NCBI RefSeq assembly: GCF_031581065.1
Contig: NZ_JAVLBN010000011.1
Span: 1 to 60,559 of the forward strand
Direction: 5' to 3'
DNA: 60,559 bases
Source: Salibacter sp031581065
GTDB taxonomy: Bacteria; Bacteroidota; Bacteroidia; Flavobacteriales_G; Salibacteraceae
The translations under genes were made by a program, and so were the position numbers. Below the pieces are notes generated by a model. That model was not told the origin of the DNA. It worked only from the letters and a program-made list of their open reading frames with translations, and ran no database searches. Shown here one piece after another: positions 26,842 through 35,223 of this stretch (within the stretch, counting starts at the first letter, position 1; each line of letters opens with the position of its first letter).

Positions 26842-27959
26842 ACAAACTCTCTAAAGTTGCTTCGGTTGATGATTGCAGAATGTGATGGTTTGTAGTTGCT
26901 AATGAATGTTTTAGATAATGAAGCTTTTGCTTGCGGGTTTAATTTGAATTCGAAGACCTTTAATTCGTTGTCAATTTCTTCAATTAAGTCTATCTCTTGC
27001 TGCTGTTTAGTTCGCCAGAAATACAATTCTCCAAAATTTCTTTTGTAGGCATTTTGTTTGACTCTTTCACTTACAAGGAAGTTTTCCCATAAATGACCTC
27101 TATCATTCCTCACAGAGAAGGGCTCTAGCGAGTTGATAACAGCGTTTCTCACTCCATTATCGTAAAAGTAGATTTTTTTAGACTTTTTAATTTCGTTGCG
27201 TAAGTTTCTGCTAAATGCCGGAAGTCTAAATACGACATAGGCTTTTTCTAAAATATCAATATATCGTTCAATTGTTTTGGTGTCAACGCCAACTAATTTT
27301 GAGAGTTCTGAATATCTGATTTCCTGTCCAACCTGGTAAGCTAAAGCCCTGGTTAACTTTTGTATTATTTGAGGTTTTCTCAAACCATCATACGCAAGGA
27401 TATCTTTATAGAGATAACTGTCAACTAATTGATGAAGTATCTCTTTTTGATCCTGAGGGTGATTTATTATATCAGGGTAAAAGCCAAAAACAAGCTGGTT
27501 ATCAATTCTTTTCTCAGCTTCTAAATAGCCAAAATGTTTCTCAAATTCTTTCCATGAAATAGGGTAGAGGTTGTATTGCCATTTTCTACCGGTTAATGGT
27601 TCCTGGATGTATTCTGATAACTCAAAACTGGATGAACCGCTAAGGATTAGCTGAACGTTTTTGAATTGATCGGTTATTATTTTTCCGGTTAATCCGATAT
27701 TTTGAATTCGTTGAGCTTCATCAATAAATACGATTTTATTGTTGCCAATAATTTGAGCTATTTGACTCTCAAGAGGTTCACTTAAAAGCTCTCGTATTTT
27801 TTGATCATCACCATCAAGAAACAGAACATTTTGGTTCTGGTTGTTTAAAAGCTCGTTGATTAAAGTCGTTTTTCCAACTTGCCTGGGACCATTAATCACA
27901 ATAGCTTTTCCAGAAAACATTCTCTTTTTTAATTCCTCGAAGAGTTGTCTTTCAATCAT
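26835..27959 (-). CDS. AAA ATPase with DUF4143 C-terminal domain
   Basis: 374 residues. Walker A GPRQVGKTTLINELL near residue 25, Walker B NKIVFIDEAQRIQN, sensor-like LILSGSSSFELS, TGRKWQYNLYPISWKEF and a winged-helix plus C-terminal DUF4143 region (IDLIEEIDNELKVFEFK) ending in a nuclease-like Glu-x-Lys stretch. Such ATPases occur widely in bacteria and archaea with unknown function and a patchy distribution that suggests transfer. The 3' end overlaps comEC by seven bases, convergent. A direct-repeat pair precedes it. Confidence 0.85.
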   Translation of the reverse strand: MIERQLFEELKKRMFSGKAIVINGPRQVGKTTLINELLNNQNQNVLFLDGDDQKIRELLSEPLESQIAQIIGNNKIVFIDEAQRIQNIGLTGKIITDQFKNVQLILSGSSSFELSEYIQEPLTGRKWQYNLYPISWKEFEKHFGYLEAEKRIDNQLVFGFYPDIINHPQDQKEILHQLVDSYLYKDILAYDGLRKPQIIQKLTRALAYQVGQEIRYSELSKLVGVDTKTIERYIDILEKAYVVFRLPAFSRNLRNEIKKSKKIYFYDNGVRNAVINSLEPFSVRNDRGHLWENFLVSERVKQNAYKRNFGELYFWRTKQQQEIDLIEEIDNELKVFEFKLNPQAKASLSKTFISNYKPSHSAIINRSNFREFVQ

Positions 27960-27963
27960 GCTC

Positions 27964-27971
27964 CAAATATA
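27964..27971 (-). promoter_or_regulatory. -7 promoter box of the DUF4143 ATPase gene (TATATTTG)
   Basis: Perfect TAnnTTTG, four bases before the ATG at 27959. It overlaps the first copy of the 23-base direct repeat. Confidence 0.5.
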
Positions 27972-28023
27972 ACCAAAATGGATTGTAATCCCGAAAAGTT
28001 ATAACTAAAACGGATTACGATCC
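27969..28023. repeat. Pair of 23-base direct repeats at the DUF4143 promoter
   Basis: Copies at 27969-27991 and 28001-28023, period 32, with 18 of 23 identical positions (common pattern ATAACyAAAAyGGATT then AwCC). Another inverted GGTTATA follows at 28028. Three helical turns apart, they look like operator half-sites, or could be remains of a target duplication. Confidence 0.55.
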
Positions 28024-28038
28024 TGTTTGGTTATAAAA

Positions 28039-28617
28039 TCAGCTCAATTCACGCATGAATTTGGCAAACTTTTGGACTGCTAGTCCGCGGTGGCTAATTT
28101 TATTTTTCTCTGCTGACGACATCTCAGCAAAAGATACAGAATAGCCATCAGGCATGAAAACAGGATCGTAACCAAATCCTTCTCCTCCTTGCCTGGAGTT
28201 GAGGATCTGACCATTACAAACTCCCTCGAAAAAATGATTTTGTTTACCGGTTACAAAAGCAATGACTGTTTTAAATCTCGCTTTTCGATCAGTATTATTT
28301 CCCAGTTCTTTCAGTAATTTATCTATGTTTTCGTTTGAGGTTGCATTTTCGCCAGCGTAGCGTGCAGAGTAGACACCCGGGGCACCATTGAGTGCATCAA
28401 CTTCAAGTCCTGTATCATCAGCAAAGCAGGGCAGGTTTGTCATATTATAGATGAATTCTGCTTTTTGGAGTGCATTTTCCCACAATGTTTCGTGATCTTC
28501 AGGAATATCCGTTTCAATATTCACATCTTTGAGTGATAGAATCTCAAATTTATCACCAAGAATACTCTGGACTTCTTTTAGTTTATTGGGATTGTTTGTG
28601 GCGAATACAATTTTCAT
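28039..28617 (-). CDS. rdgB: Non-canonical purine NTP pyrophosphatase (RdgB/HAM1)
   Basis: 192 residues from the ATG at 28617, which forms an ATGA overlap with the upstream dehydrogenase stop; the GTG nine bases earlier is less likely. Motifs: VFATNNPNKLKEVQ, FADDTGLEVDALNGAPGVYSARY, GYDPVFMP and SHRGLAVQKF. It hydrolyses ITP, dITP and XTP to the monophosphates and so removes deaminated purines from the nucleotide pool. Confidence 0.95.
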   Translation of the reverse strand: MKIVFATNNPNKLKEVQSILGDKFEILSLKDVNIETDIPEDHETLWENALQKAEFIYNMTNLPCFADDTGLEVDALNGAPGVYSARYAGENATSNENIDKLLKELGNNTDRKARFKTVIAFVTGKQNHFFEGVCNGQILNSRQGGEGFGYDPVFMPDGYSVSFAEMSSAEKNKISHRGLAVQKFAKFMRELS

Positions 28618-29633
28618 GATATCCACTTTGCCGATTTGTAAAATTGATCGATCATTTTAACAACTTGAAGCCCGTCATCAGCCGTAGTCATGATTTCGGC
28701 TTCTCCGTTTAAAGCTTCCACAACATTGTCAATCACCTTGTCGTGGTTTGACATGGAACCCTGGTAAAAGCCGTAATTATTTGCGGGACTCGACTGGGGA
28801 AGGTGCTTGATGTCAAAGCCGTCAGTTTGTTGGTAATCAATTGTGTTGAGATATTTTCCTCCAATCTTGATCGTTCCGTTATCAGCAATAATCGTGATAG
28901 AGCCTTCCATATTTTGATTGAAAGCACAGGTACTTACACTCATATTTCCAACACCACCGGATTTCACTTTGAAGTTAAACGAGCCGGTATCTTCAAACTC
29001 TATAAGGTTATGGTGACCCAGGTTTCCAATGTAACCATTTACACCATCAATATCACCAAAGAAATAGTAGAGAATATCAATGAAGTGACTGAATTGAGTG
29101 TATAAAACGCCACCGTCAAGCTTTTTAGTTCCTTTCCAGTCTGAGTTTTTGTAGTAAGCTTCATTCCTGTTCCAGTAGCAATTCAACGATACTAGTTGAA
29201 GTTCACCCAGCTTATTGTTATCAATAATTTTTTTAACGGCCTGAACGGGAGGGTTGTAACGATTTTGTTTTACCACGTATAAAAACCGGTTGAGTTCTTT
29301 AGCTGTATCAACCATTTTTTGTGCATCCTGCACAGATGTGGCCATCGGTTTTTCTACCAGCACGTGTTTTCCGGCTTTCATTGCCTTGATGGCTAAATCA
29401 GCATGAGTACCATTTGGTGTGCAAATCACAACCATATCACAGTCAGATCCGAGAAAAGCATCGAGGCTAGTGTAGCAAGGGACCTGGTATTCGTTTTCGA
29501 GAGATTGTGCAGCATCGTTAAAAGTATCATACAGCCCAACAGCTGTTGCACCGGGATGATCAATTATATGTTTGAGATGCCTTTGTGCGATATATCCGCA
29601 TCCCATTATTCCAAAACGAATAGGCTGACTCAT
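28614..29633 (-). CDS. Gfo/Idh/MocA-family oxidoreductase (copy 2)
   Basis: 339 residues. N-terminal Rossmann fold with GIMGCGYIAQRHLKHI and CTPNGTHADLAI, EKPMATS (the EKP motif), then KQNRYNPPVQAVKKII and NCYWNRNEAYY in the substrate domain. The VVKQNRYNPP stretch followed by a DGGxLYTQFSHFIDI segment resembles the WlbA/WbpB UDP-N-acetylglucosaminuronate 3-dehydrogenases. It probably oxidises a nucleotide sugar for surface glycan synthesis. Clearly a paralogue of the gene immediately upstream, whose stop overlaps its start. Confidence 0.85.
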   Translation of the reverse strand: MSQPIRFGIMGCGYIAQRHLKHIIDHPGATAVGLYDTFNDAAQSLENEYQVPCYTSLDAFLGSDCDMVVICTPNGTHADLAIKAMKAGKHVLVEKPMATSVQDAQKMVDTAKELNRFLYVVKQNRYNPPVQAVKKIIDNNKLGELQLVSLNCYWNRNEAYYKNSDWKGTKKLDGGVLYTQFSHFIDILYYFFGDIDGVNGYIGNLGHHNLIEFEDTGSFNFKVKSGGVGNMSVSTCAFNQNMEGSITIIADNGTIKIGGKYLNTIDYQQTDGFDIKHLPQSSPANNYGFYQGSMSNHDKVIDNVVEALNGEAEIMTTADDGLQVVKMIDQFYKSAKWIS

Positions 29634-30664
29634 TTCTTCTTTTTAATTTCTGCTAAATCGCGCGTTTCGTAGATGCGTTCAATGATTTCCACAACTTTTA
29701 ATCCTTCGAGCGCATTAGCTGTTATGGTATCTTTACCGTTGAGTGTGTTCACAACGTTTTCAATTACATAATGGTGATTAGCTGCAGACCCTTTGAATGG
29801 TCCATAATCATTTGGCGGATTGGTAGGAGGTAATTCCGGCTTCTCCATTCCGTCAACATGGCAATACTCGATTTCATTCATGTACTGACCACCAATTTTG
29901 ATTGACCCTTTGGATCCGACCACAGTTATAGAACTTTCCATATTTGTGTCCCATACTGCAGTTGAGAAGTTGATACAACCAACACCGCCATTGACAAAAT
30001 TGAAGTTGACTACACCTGAATCTTCAAAATCAGTTAATTCCTGATGATTGAAATCTGCAAAGTTGGCTTTGATATTTGTGATGTCACCAAATACCCAATA
30101 CATGATATCGATAAAGTGGCTGAACTGAGTGTATAGCGTTCCACCATCGAGTTCGAGGTTACCTTTCCAGCCTCCTTTTTTATAGTAGCGATCATCACGG
30201 TTCCAGTAACAATTGATTTGAACCATGTGAATATCACCGAGCATTTCGTCTTCAACAATTTCTTTCAACCATTTTGATGGCGGACTGTAACGGTTTTGCT
30301 TCACTACAAAAACCTGTTTGGAGACCTGGAGCGCTTTAAAAATAACTTCTTCAGCTTTTGCTTTGCTAAGGCCCATGGGCTTCTCAATTACAACATGGCG
30401 TTTGTGTTGAAGACAATCCAATGCATAATCTGAGTGAGAGCCATTAGGTGTGCAGATGTTGATGACGTCAGGTTCAGTTTCCTTAATCATTTGTTCCAGG
30501 CTAGTGTAAAAAGGAATATTGGCCGGAACGAGCTCATGTTTGCTGGCTTCGTCATTTTTATCCATGAGGCCCACTAACTCAGCATTTGGGAATTCATTTA
30601 TGATGGTAGCATGTCTTCTACCAATGTGGCCGAGGCCTATTACTGCAAATTTGATTTTTTCCAT
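29630..30664 (-). CDS. Gfo/Idh/MocA-family oxidoreductase (copy 1)
   Basis: 344 residues. Same layout as the following gene: GLGHIGRRHATII Rossmann loop, CTPNGSHSDYAL, EKPMGLSKAKAEEV, FVVKQNRYSPPSKWLKE, NCYWNRDDRYYKKG and DGGTLYTQFSHFIDIMYWVF. The conserved Lys of EKP and the His in FSHFID are present in both copies, so both could be active. Ends at 29630 with an ATGA overlap to copy 2. The TAAATTTG box at 30696-30703 is its likely promoter. Confidence 0.85.
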   Translation of the reverse strand: MEKIKFAVIGLGHIGRRHATIINEFPNAELVGLMDKNDEASKHELVPANIPFYTSLEQMIKETEPDVINICTPNGSHSDYALDCLQHKRHVVIEKPMGLSKAKAEEVIFKALQVSKQVFVVKQNRYSPPSKWLKEIVEDEMLGDIHMVQINCYWNRDDRYYKKGGWKGNLELDGGTLYTQFSHFIDIMYWVFGDITNIKANFADFNHQELTDFEDSGVVNFNFVNGGVGCINFSTAVWDTNMESSITVVGSKGSIKIGGQYMNEIEYCHVDGMEKPELPPTNPPNDYGPFKGSAANHHYVIENVVNTLNGKDTITANALEGLKVVEIIERIYETRDLAEIKKKK

Positions 30665-30695
30665 CTTGATAAAAAGAGATCATTTATTGAAAACG

Positions 30696-30703
30696 CAAAT
30701 TTA
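30696..30703 (-). promoter_or_regulatory. -7 promoter box of the Gfo/Idh/MocA-rdgB operon (TAAATTTG)
   Basis: Perfect TAnnTTTG match 31 bases before the ATG at 30664, with a TTT-rich stretch at the -33 position. Confidence 0.5.
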
Positions 30704-30777
30704 ACAAAGCACTAAAGAAATAGTATTTTTATGAGTCTTTTCTGTCATAATTAATAAAATACCTATAGATATTTTGC

Positions 30778-30785
30778 TATTTTTG
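30778..30785 (+). promoter_or_regulatory. -7 promoter box of the 79-residue protein gene (TATTTTTG)
   Basis: Perfect TAnnTTTG match, leader of about 45 AT-rich bases to the ATG at 30833. Confidence 0.45.
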
Positions 30786-30832
30786 AATTAATCTTAATTT
30801 GTAAAAAGTTTTAACATTAAAACCTAATAAAA

Positions 30833-31072
30833 ATGGCAAAAGCTGATAATTTAACACCTGGTAAACTCGTAACTAAAATTAGAGAAAACCAGAACAAGAA
30901 TGGTACAATTAAAGCTCTTTTTGCTAACCAGTTTTTATCAAAATTCACTCTTCAGGAATTGGAGGGAATTGTTAAAAGCTGCGAAAAAGAAATTGAAAAA
31001 AGAGAAGATCAAAAAGTTGATGAACTCACAAAGTTTCTCGAGCAAAAAGGATATGAAGTAAAAAAGAAATAA
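30833..31072 (+). CDS. Small, highly charged protein of unknown function
   Basis: 79 residues, no hydrophobic segment. Rich in Lys and Glu; two predicted helices, the second (IVKSCEKEIEKREDQKVDEL) able to form a coiled coil, and a C-terminal KFLEQKGYEVKKK. I do not recognise a family. Own promoter and a good terminator (31096-31128) argue that it is a real single-gene unit. Confidence 0.7.
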   Translation: MAKADNLTPGKLVTKIRENQNKNGTIKALFANQFLSKFTLQELEGIVKSCEKEIEKREDQKVDELTKFLEQKGYEVKKK

Positions 31073-31095
31073 TTGGATAAACCTCTTATTTTCTC

Positions 31096-31128
31096 AAGGC
31101 TGCTTATCAAAAATAAGTGGCCTTTTTT
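31096..31128 (+). terminator. Rho-independent terminator after the 79-residue protein gene
   Basis: AAGGCTGCTTAT and ATAAGTGGCCTT pair over 12 positions (two G-T wobbles) around a five-base loop, followed by six T. Its 3' end touches the stop of the convergent SpoIID gene at 31127. Confidence 0.75.
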
Positions 31129-32296
31129 AATTCTCAGCTTTAAAGAAGTCTATAACGGAAAGTTTTATCAAATGAATATTTGAATAATAATGGTGTAATA
31201 TATCACTGTAGTTATAACCGAGTTTTGCCATTTTCATTGCACCTTCCTGACTTAATCCTACTCCATGACCAAATCCTTTACCAACTATTAAGATTGAATC
31301 ATTTTGTGTATCGACACAAAAGTGGGTTGATTTTAATTCGAAATGTCTTCTCAAATCATCTAAGGCTATTATGGAATCTTTTTGAAATAAATGTGATTGT
31401 CTTTGCTCTGGGCAATAGTTCAATAAATAACGCTTAATCGAATAAGATGTAGTATCAACACCCTTAAAGTCATGAAGGTAAGTGAGGTATTCTTTTCTTG
31501 ATATTGTTTTTTCCCATTCAAAGTGTGGCATGCAAAGGCTAAAGGTATCTTCAACACTTTTCAAGTAGGGGCGGGGATACGTCCATGTGTCTTCAGAGTT
31601 GATTGTTTCGCCACCTGAGTTAGAGTGAAAAGCTGCGGTCACGAGGTTTATTTCTGCATCGACCATTACAATGTCTCTGGTTTCTTTAACAGCTTGCTTT
31701 ATCGTATCATTATAACCGTAGGTTTTATAAACCTGAGAGTTTACACGATCGCATAAGTTAAATCCAATTTTCTCGTATTTATCAAAATGCTTGAGTGCAT
31801 AGGTTCTGGAAATTATCGACTGAACTTTGTAAAATTCGGGTTCGTGTCCGTTTCCTGATTCACTTTGAACAACTCCGGCCACATAATTTGCCATAGTGGC
31901 TTCGTTGATGATTTTGAGTCTGTTTTTATAGATGGAAATTTCTAAATCATCTTCATAAATCCGCTGAGTTTGATCAGATGAAACTGGTTTAATTTTAAAC
32001 CGGCTAAATGGATCGCGTTCAACTAATTTTACTTGTTTAAATCTGCCGTAAGATTTTGAGAAATTTTTGACTTCTATTAACCCGCTTTGGATGCTGATTT
32101 GAAACAATCCCATTCCGTGAAGGGTGGTAACCAGTTTTCCATCTCCGTAAACCTGGTAAGCACCGGCATCGGGTCTAACGATAACACTTGCCGGGCGTTC
32201 ATTCCAAAACAGGCCAACTCTAACTCTGTCTGAGTGTTGACTGAATGCTCCCTGTGTGACCCAAAATAGTAGTGATATGAAAACGAGTATTCTCAT
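31127..32296 (-). CDS. SpoIID/LytB-domain protein
   Basis: 389 residues with a signal peptide (LLFWVTQGAFSQ). The SpoIID domain spans about 95-370: YEDDLEISIYKN, MANYVAGVVQSESGNGHEPEFYKVQ with the catalytic Glu, SRTYAL, TAAFHSNSGGETINS and GKGFGHGVGLSQEGAMKMA. Family members are lytic transglycosylases that act on amidase-denuded glycan strands; outside sporulators they take part in cell-wall or envelope processing. TAAATTTG at 32310-32317 is a likely promoter box. Confidence 0.87.
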   Translation of the reverse strand: MRILVFISLLFWVTQGAFSQHSDRVRVGLFWNERPASVIVRPDAGAYQVYGDGKLVTTLHGMGLFQISIQSGLIEVKNFSKSYGRFKQVKLVERDPFSRFKIKPVSSDQTQRIYEDDLEISIYKNRLKIINEATMANYVAGVVQSESGNGHEPEFYKVQSIISRTYALKHFDKYEKIGFNLCDRVNSQVYKTYGYNDTIKQAVKETRDIVMVDAEINLVTAAFHSNSGGETINSEDTWTYPRPYLKSVEDTFSLCMPHFEWEKTISRKEYLTYLHDFKGVDTTSYSIKRYLLNYCPEQRQSHLFQKDSIIALDDLRRHFELKSTHFCVDTQNDSILIVGKGFGHGVGLSQEGAMKMAKLGYNYSDILHHYYSNIHLIKLSVIDFFKAEN

Positions 32297-32309
32297 GATA
32301 TTTCGGACT

Positions 32310-32317
32310 CAAATTTA
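32310..32317 (-). promoter_or_regulatory. -7 promoter box of the SpoIID gene (TAAATTTG)
   Basis: Perfect TAnnTTTG match, 13 bases before the ATG at 32296. Confidence 0.5.
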
Positions 32318-32347
32318 ATTTCAATTATCGAGCCGTTTTTACAGAGA

Positions 32348-33460
32348 TTAAAGAGTTTTCAACACTTGAGTTGCTACATTTTCAGATGCTCCTGTACCGC
32401 CTAGTTTTTTGCGTAACTTGATGTAATTATCGAGCATTTTAGCTCTTCCAACGCCAGTCAAAATACTGTCTAATTCACTCTTTAGTTTTTTGGTATTGAG
32501 ATCACTTTGGATTAGTTCTTTAACTATTTCCTCGTCCATTATGAGGTTCACGAGTGATATGTAGTTGACTTTGATTAAGCTACGTGCAATCCAATAGGAA
32601 ATAGAGCTCCCCTTGTAGCAAACAACCTGCGGAACATCAAAAAGAGCTGTTTCTAATGTAGCTGTTCCTGAAGTGACAAGTGCAGCTCTCGATTGCTGGA
32701 GTAGTTCGTATGTTTTGCCGTAAAGAACATTTACGCCTTTTTTTCTTGTAAATGGTTCGTAGAACTCTGGTGATTGAGAAGGAGCACCGGCAATGATAAA
32801 TTGATAATCTGGGTATTGATCCTTCAGCTTGAGCATTATCGGGAGAACAGATTTGATTTCCTGTTTTCGGCTTCCCGGCAATAATGAGATGATGGGTTTG
32901 TCAGGTAAATCATTTTGTTCGCAAAATGTTTCAAATTTTGGTTTTTCTTCCTGGTATTGCTCAACTGCATCGAGTAGTGGGTGGCCTACGAATGTTACGT
33001 CATAATCAAACTTACCGTAAAAGTCTTTTTCAAACGGTAGAATCACGTACATGTGATCGATACACTTTTTGATTTTGTGTACACGTGATTGTTTCCAGGC
33101 CCAAATTTGCGGGGAGATGTAATAGATTGTTTTGTACCCTTTTTCTTTTGCCCATTCAGCAATACGGAGGTTGAATCCAGGGTAATCAATGAAGATAATA
33201 GTATCGGGATTGAACTCTTCAATGTCTTTTTTACAAAAGCTGATATTTTTGAGAATGGTTCGCAGGTTGAGCAGTACTTCAACAAACCCCATGAAAGCTA
33301 AATCGCGATAGTGCTTGACGATGGTAGCTCCTTCGTTTTGCATCCGTTCACCGCCCCAGGCTCTGAACGTAGCTTCAGGATCTTTTTTTCTAAGAAATTT
33401 GATGAGATTTCCGGCATGTAAATCTCCCGATGCTTCGCCTGCTATGATGTAGTACTTCAT
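32348..33460 (-). CDS. lpxB: Lipid-A-disaccharide synthase LpxB
   Basis: 370 residues, full length for this GT19 enzyme. YYIIAGEASGDLHAGNLIK at the N-terminus, FIDYPGFNLRIAEWAK, YYISPQIWAWKQSRVHKI, and LLPGSRKQEI in the donor-binding half, with TSGTATLETALFDVPQVVCYK near the end. Joins UDP-2,3-diacylglucosamine to lipid X, giving tetraacyl disaccharide 1-phosphate of lipid A, on the cytoplasmic face. Last gene of the surE operon. Confidence 0.95.
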   Translation of the reverse strand: MKYYIIAGEASGDLHAGNLIKFLRKKDPEATFRAWGGERMQNEGATIVKHYRDLAFMGFVEVLLNLRTILKNISFCKKDIEEFNPDTIIFIDYPGFNLRIAEWAKEKGYKTIYYISPQIWAWKQSRVHKIKKCIDHMYVILPFEKDFYGKFDYDVTFVGHPLLDAVEQYQEEKPKFETFCEQNDLPDKPIISLLPGSRKQEIKSVLPIMLKLKDQYPDYQFIIAGAPSQSPEFYEPFTRKKGVNVLYGKTYELLQQSRAALVTSGTATLETALFDVPQVVCYKGSSISYWIARSLIKVNYISLVNLIMDEEIVKELIQSDLNTKKLKSELDSILTGVGRAKMLDNYIKLRKKLGGTGASENVATQVLKTL

Positions 33461-33469
33461 TTTTCTCTT

Positions 33470-33751
33470 TTATACGATGGCTCCAGCGTAATAGTAAATT
33501 ACGTAAACAATGGCTCCTAAAAATGTAACGATCAAAATTCCTTTTCCAATTTGATCCTGTTCGCGTTTTACCATGAAATGCCTCATGAAAAATGCATTGA
33601 TACCAATTAAAAAAAGTATGGTTTTTTCAGAGAGTGTTTCTGTAACGTAAATGCCAGATACCTGCATGATAAAATAAAACAGAGCATAGAGCACAATAGG
33701 GAGTAAAATACCAATTAAAATACCGGTAATCATTTTGTCTTTTTCAAGCAT
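33470..33751 (-). CDS. Small three-helix membrane protein
   Basis: 93 residues with three hydrophobic stretches (about 7-31, 43-57 with FLIGINAFF, 71-92) and a positively charged MVKREQDQ loop. It lies between surE and lpxB with gaps of nearly zero and nine bases. No family recognised with certainty; the context suggests a conserved envelope-related membrane protein. Confidence 0.75.
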   Translation of the reverse strand: MLEKDKMITGILIGILLPIVLYALFYFIMQVSGIYVTETLSEKTILFLIGINAFFMRHFMVKREQDQIGKGILIVTFLGAIVYVIYYYAGAIV

Positions 33752-34516
33752 CTAAAAATCGAGTTTACTCAGTTTCTTTAATGATGAATAAGCCGTTAAA
33801 TCGTACTGAACGGGGACAATGCTCACATAGTTTTGTTCCAGGGCACTTATGTCCGTATCATCTTTTTCATCGTAGTTTTCAAAGTGTCCCGTGAGCCAGT
33901 AATAAGGACGGCCAGATGGATCTTCTCTGCGATCAAACTCTTCAATCCAGTTGGCATTAGCTTGCCTGCAAACCTTGATTCCCGCTATTTCATTAATGCC
34001 CATATCCGGAATATTGATATTGAGGCAAACGCCTTTTTCGAGTCCGTTTTCTAAAATTTTGGGAACTATCTTTTTAGCATAATGCTTAGCCGATGTAAAA
34101 TCAGCATCTATACTGTGGTTGGATAGCGAAAACCCAATTGACGGGATTCCTTCTAAACAACCTTCAATGGCAGCAGACATTGTTCCTGAGTAAATCACAT
34201 TAATACTGGCATTTGTCCCGTGATTGATTCCCGATAGAATCAAATCTGGCTTGCGATCAAGTATTTCATTTACAGCGAGTTTAACACAGTCAACTGGAGT
34301 GCCTGTAGTGCTGTAAACGGGTACATTATTTTTGCTTTTCAGTTCCTGAACACGCAAAGTAGCATTTATTGTGATGGCGTGGCCCATCCCGCTTTGCGGC
34401 TTATCAGGAGCAACGACCACAACGTCACCAAATTCTTTTGCAACTTCGGTCAGAGCCTGGATGCCGGGAGCCGTTACGCCATCGTCATTGGTTACCAATA
34501 TTAGAGGTTTGCTCAT
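33752..34516 (-). CDS. surE: 5'/3'-nucleotidase SurE
   Basis: 254 residues. LVTNDDGVTAPGI with the metal-binding Asp-Asp pair, SGINHGTNASINVIYSGTMSAA and LNINIPD are the family hallmarks. Removes phosphate from nucleoside 5'- and 3'-monophosphates and helps survival in stationary phase. The word GGTCAGAGCC lies in its N-terminal part. It heads the surE - small membrane protein - lpxB operon; the upstream TAATTTCG (7 of 8) is a possible -7 box. Confidence 0.94.
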   Translation of the reverse strand: MSKPLILVTNDDGVTAPGIQALTEVAKEFGDVVVVAPDKPQSGMGHAITINATLRVQELKSKNNVPVYSTTGTPVDCVKLAVNEILDRKPDLILSGINHGTNASINVIYSGTMSAAIEGCLEGIPSIGFSLSNHSIDADFTSAKHYAKKIVPKILENGLEKGVCLNINIPDMGINEIAGIKVCRQANANWIEEFDRREDPSGRPYYWLTGHFENYDEKDDTDISALEQNYVSIVPVQYDLTAYSSLKKLSKLDF

Positions 34517-34622
34517 ACAGCTTACATTATTTTGCTGGCGAAATTAACATAATTAAATGTGCTTTTATATCCTGTGCTTGTTACGATGAGGTTTTATTTC
34601 TTTGCCTCCAAAATTACACGCA

Positions 34623-35201
34623 ATGCGTTTCAAGGTTGGAGATGAAGTACGCTTTTTGAATGAAACCGGAGAAGGAGAAATCACACGGATTGAAGGAGGT
34701 AAACTCTTTGTTGATATCGATGGTTTTGAGTATCCGTACTCACCGGCTGATGTCATTTTGGTAGATGGTGAGAACACGGTTTTTGAAACGCGGGATTTTG
34801 GATCTGACCGTGAGGAAAAAAACATTCATGAATCAACAGAGAACCATGCTGAAACGCCAATCAATATTGCATTGAAAGGTGCTTTAAGTCAGGTTTTTGA
34901 ACGTGTAAATCCAAAAGGAGTTCCCGAGTGTGATTTGCATATCGAAAAGCTCGTAAAAAAGCATGAACACCTCACAAATGGCGAAATCGTTTCACTACAA
35001 CTCGAATATTTAAAACACATTCTCGACAGTGCCGAGCGTGAAAAAGTGCGTGAATTGATTGTTATACACGGAGTTGGAGAAGGAGTTTTAAAAACTGAGG
35101 TGAGACAGTACCTGAGTTCTTTTGCTCATATCACTTATGAGGATGCATCTTTTCAGCGCTATGGCCGGGGAGCAACGTATGTGAGATTATACGGTTTATA
35201 G
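34623..35201 (+). CDS. Smr-domain protein with N-terminal SH3-like domain (DUF2027 type)
   Basis: 192 residues from the ATG at 34623; an in-frame TTG at 34602 is part of the CTTTG promoter-like sequence. N-terminal barrel about 1-45 (FKVGDEVRFLNETGEGEI, FEYPYSPADVILV), a variable linker and a C-terminal Smr domain: ECDLHIEKLVKKHEHLTNGE, LIVIHGVGEGVLKTEVRQYL, RYGRGATYVRLYG. Smr domains are nicking nucleases or nucleic-acid-binding modules; the DxH and GxG motifs are kept. Role uncertain. The word GGATCTGACC falls in GSDREEK. Confidence 0.82.
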   Translation: MRFKVGDEVRFLNETGEGEITRIEGGKLFVDIDGFEYPYSPADVILVDGENTVFETRDFGSDREEKNIHESTENHAETPINIALKGALSQVFERVNPKGVPECDLHIEKLVKKHEHLTNGEIVSLQLEYLKHILDSAEREKVRELIVIHGVGEGVLKTEVRQYLSSFAHITYEDASFQRYGRGATYVRLYGL

Positions 35202-35214
35202 AGAAGGAAATGCG

Positions 35215-35222
35215 TATTTTTG
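35215..35222 (+). promoter_or_regulatory. -7 promoter box of rnpB (TATTTTTG)
   Basis: Perfect TAnnTTTG match directly in front of the P1 helix of RNase P RNA, so the first transcribed base is expected near 35224-35230. Confidence 0.6.
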
Positions 35223-35223
35223 C

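Noticed and set aside
34602..34622. TTG start of the Smr protein
   Set aside because: It is part of a promoter-like CTTTG stretch; the ATG at 34623 begins the conserved FKVGDEV strand.
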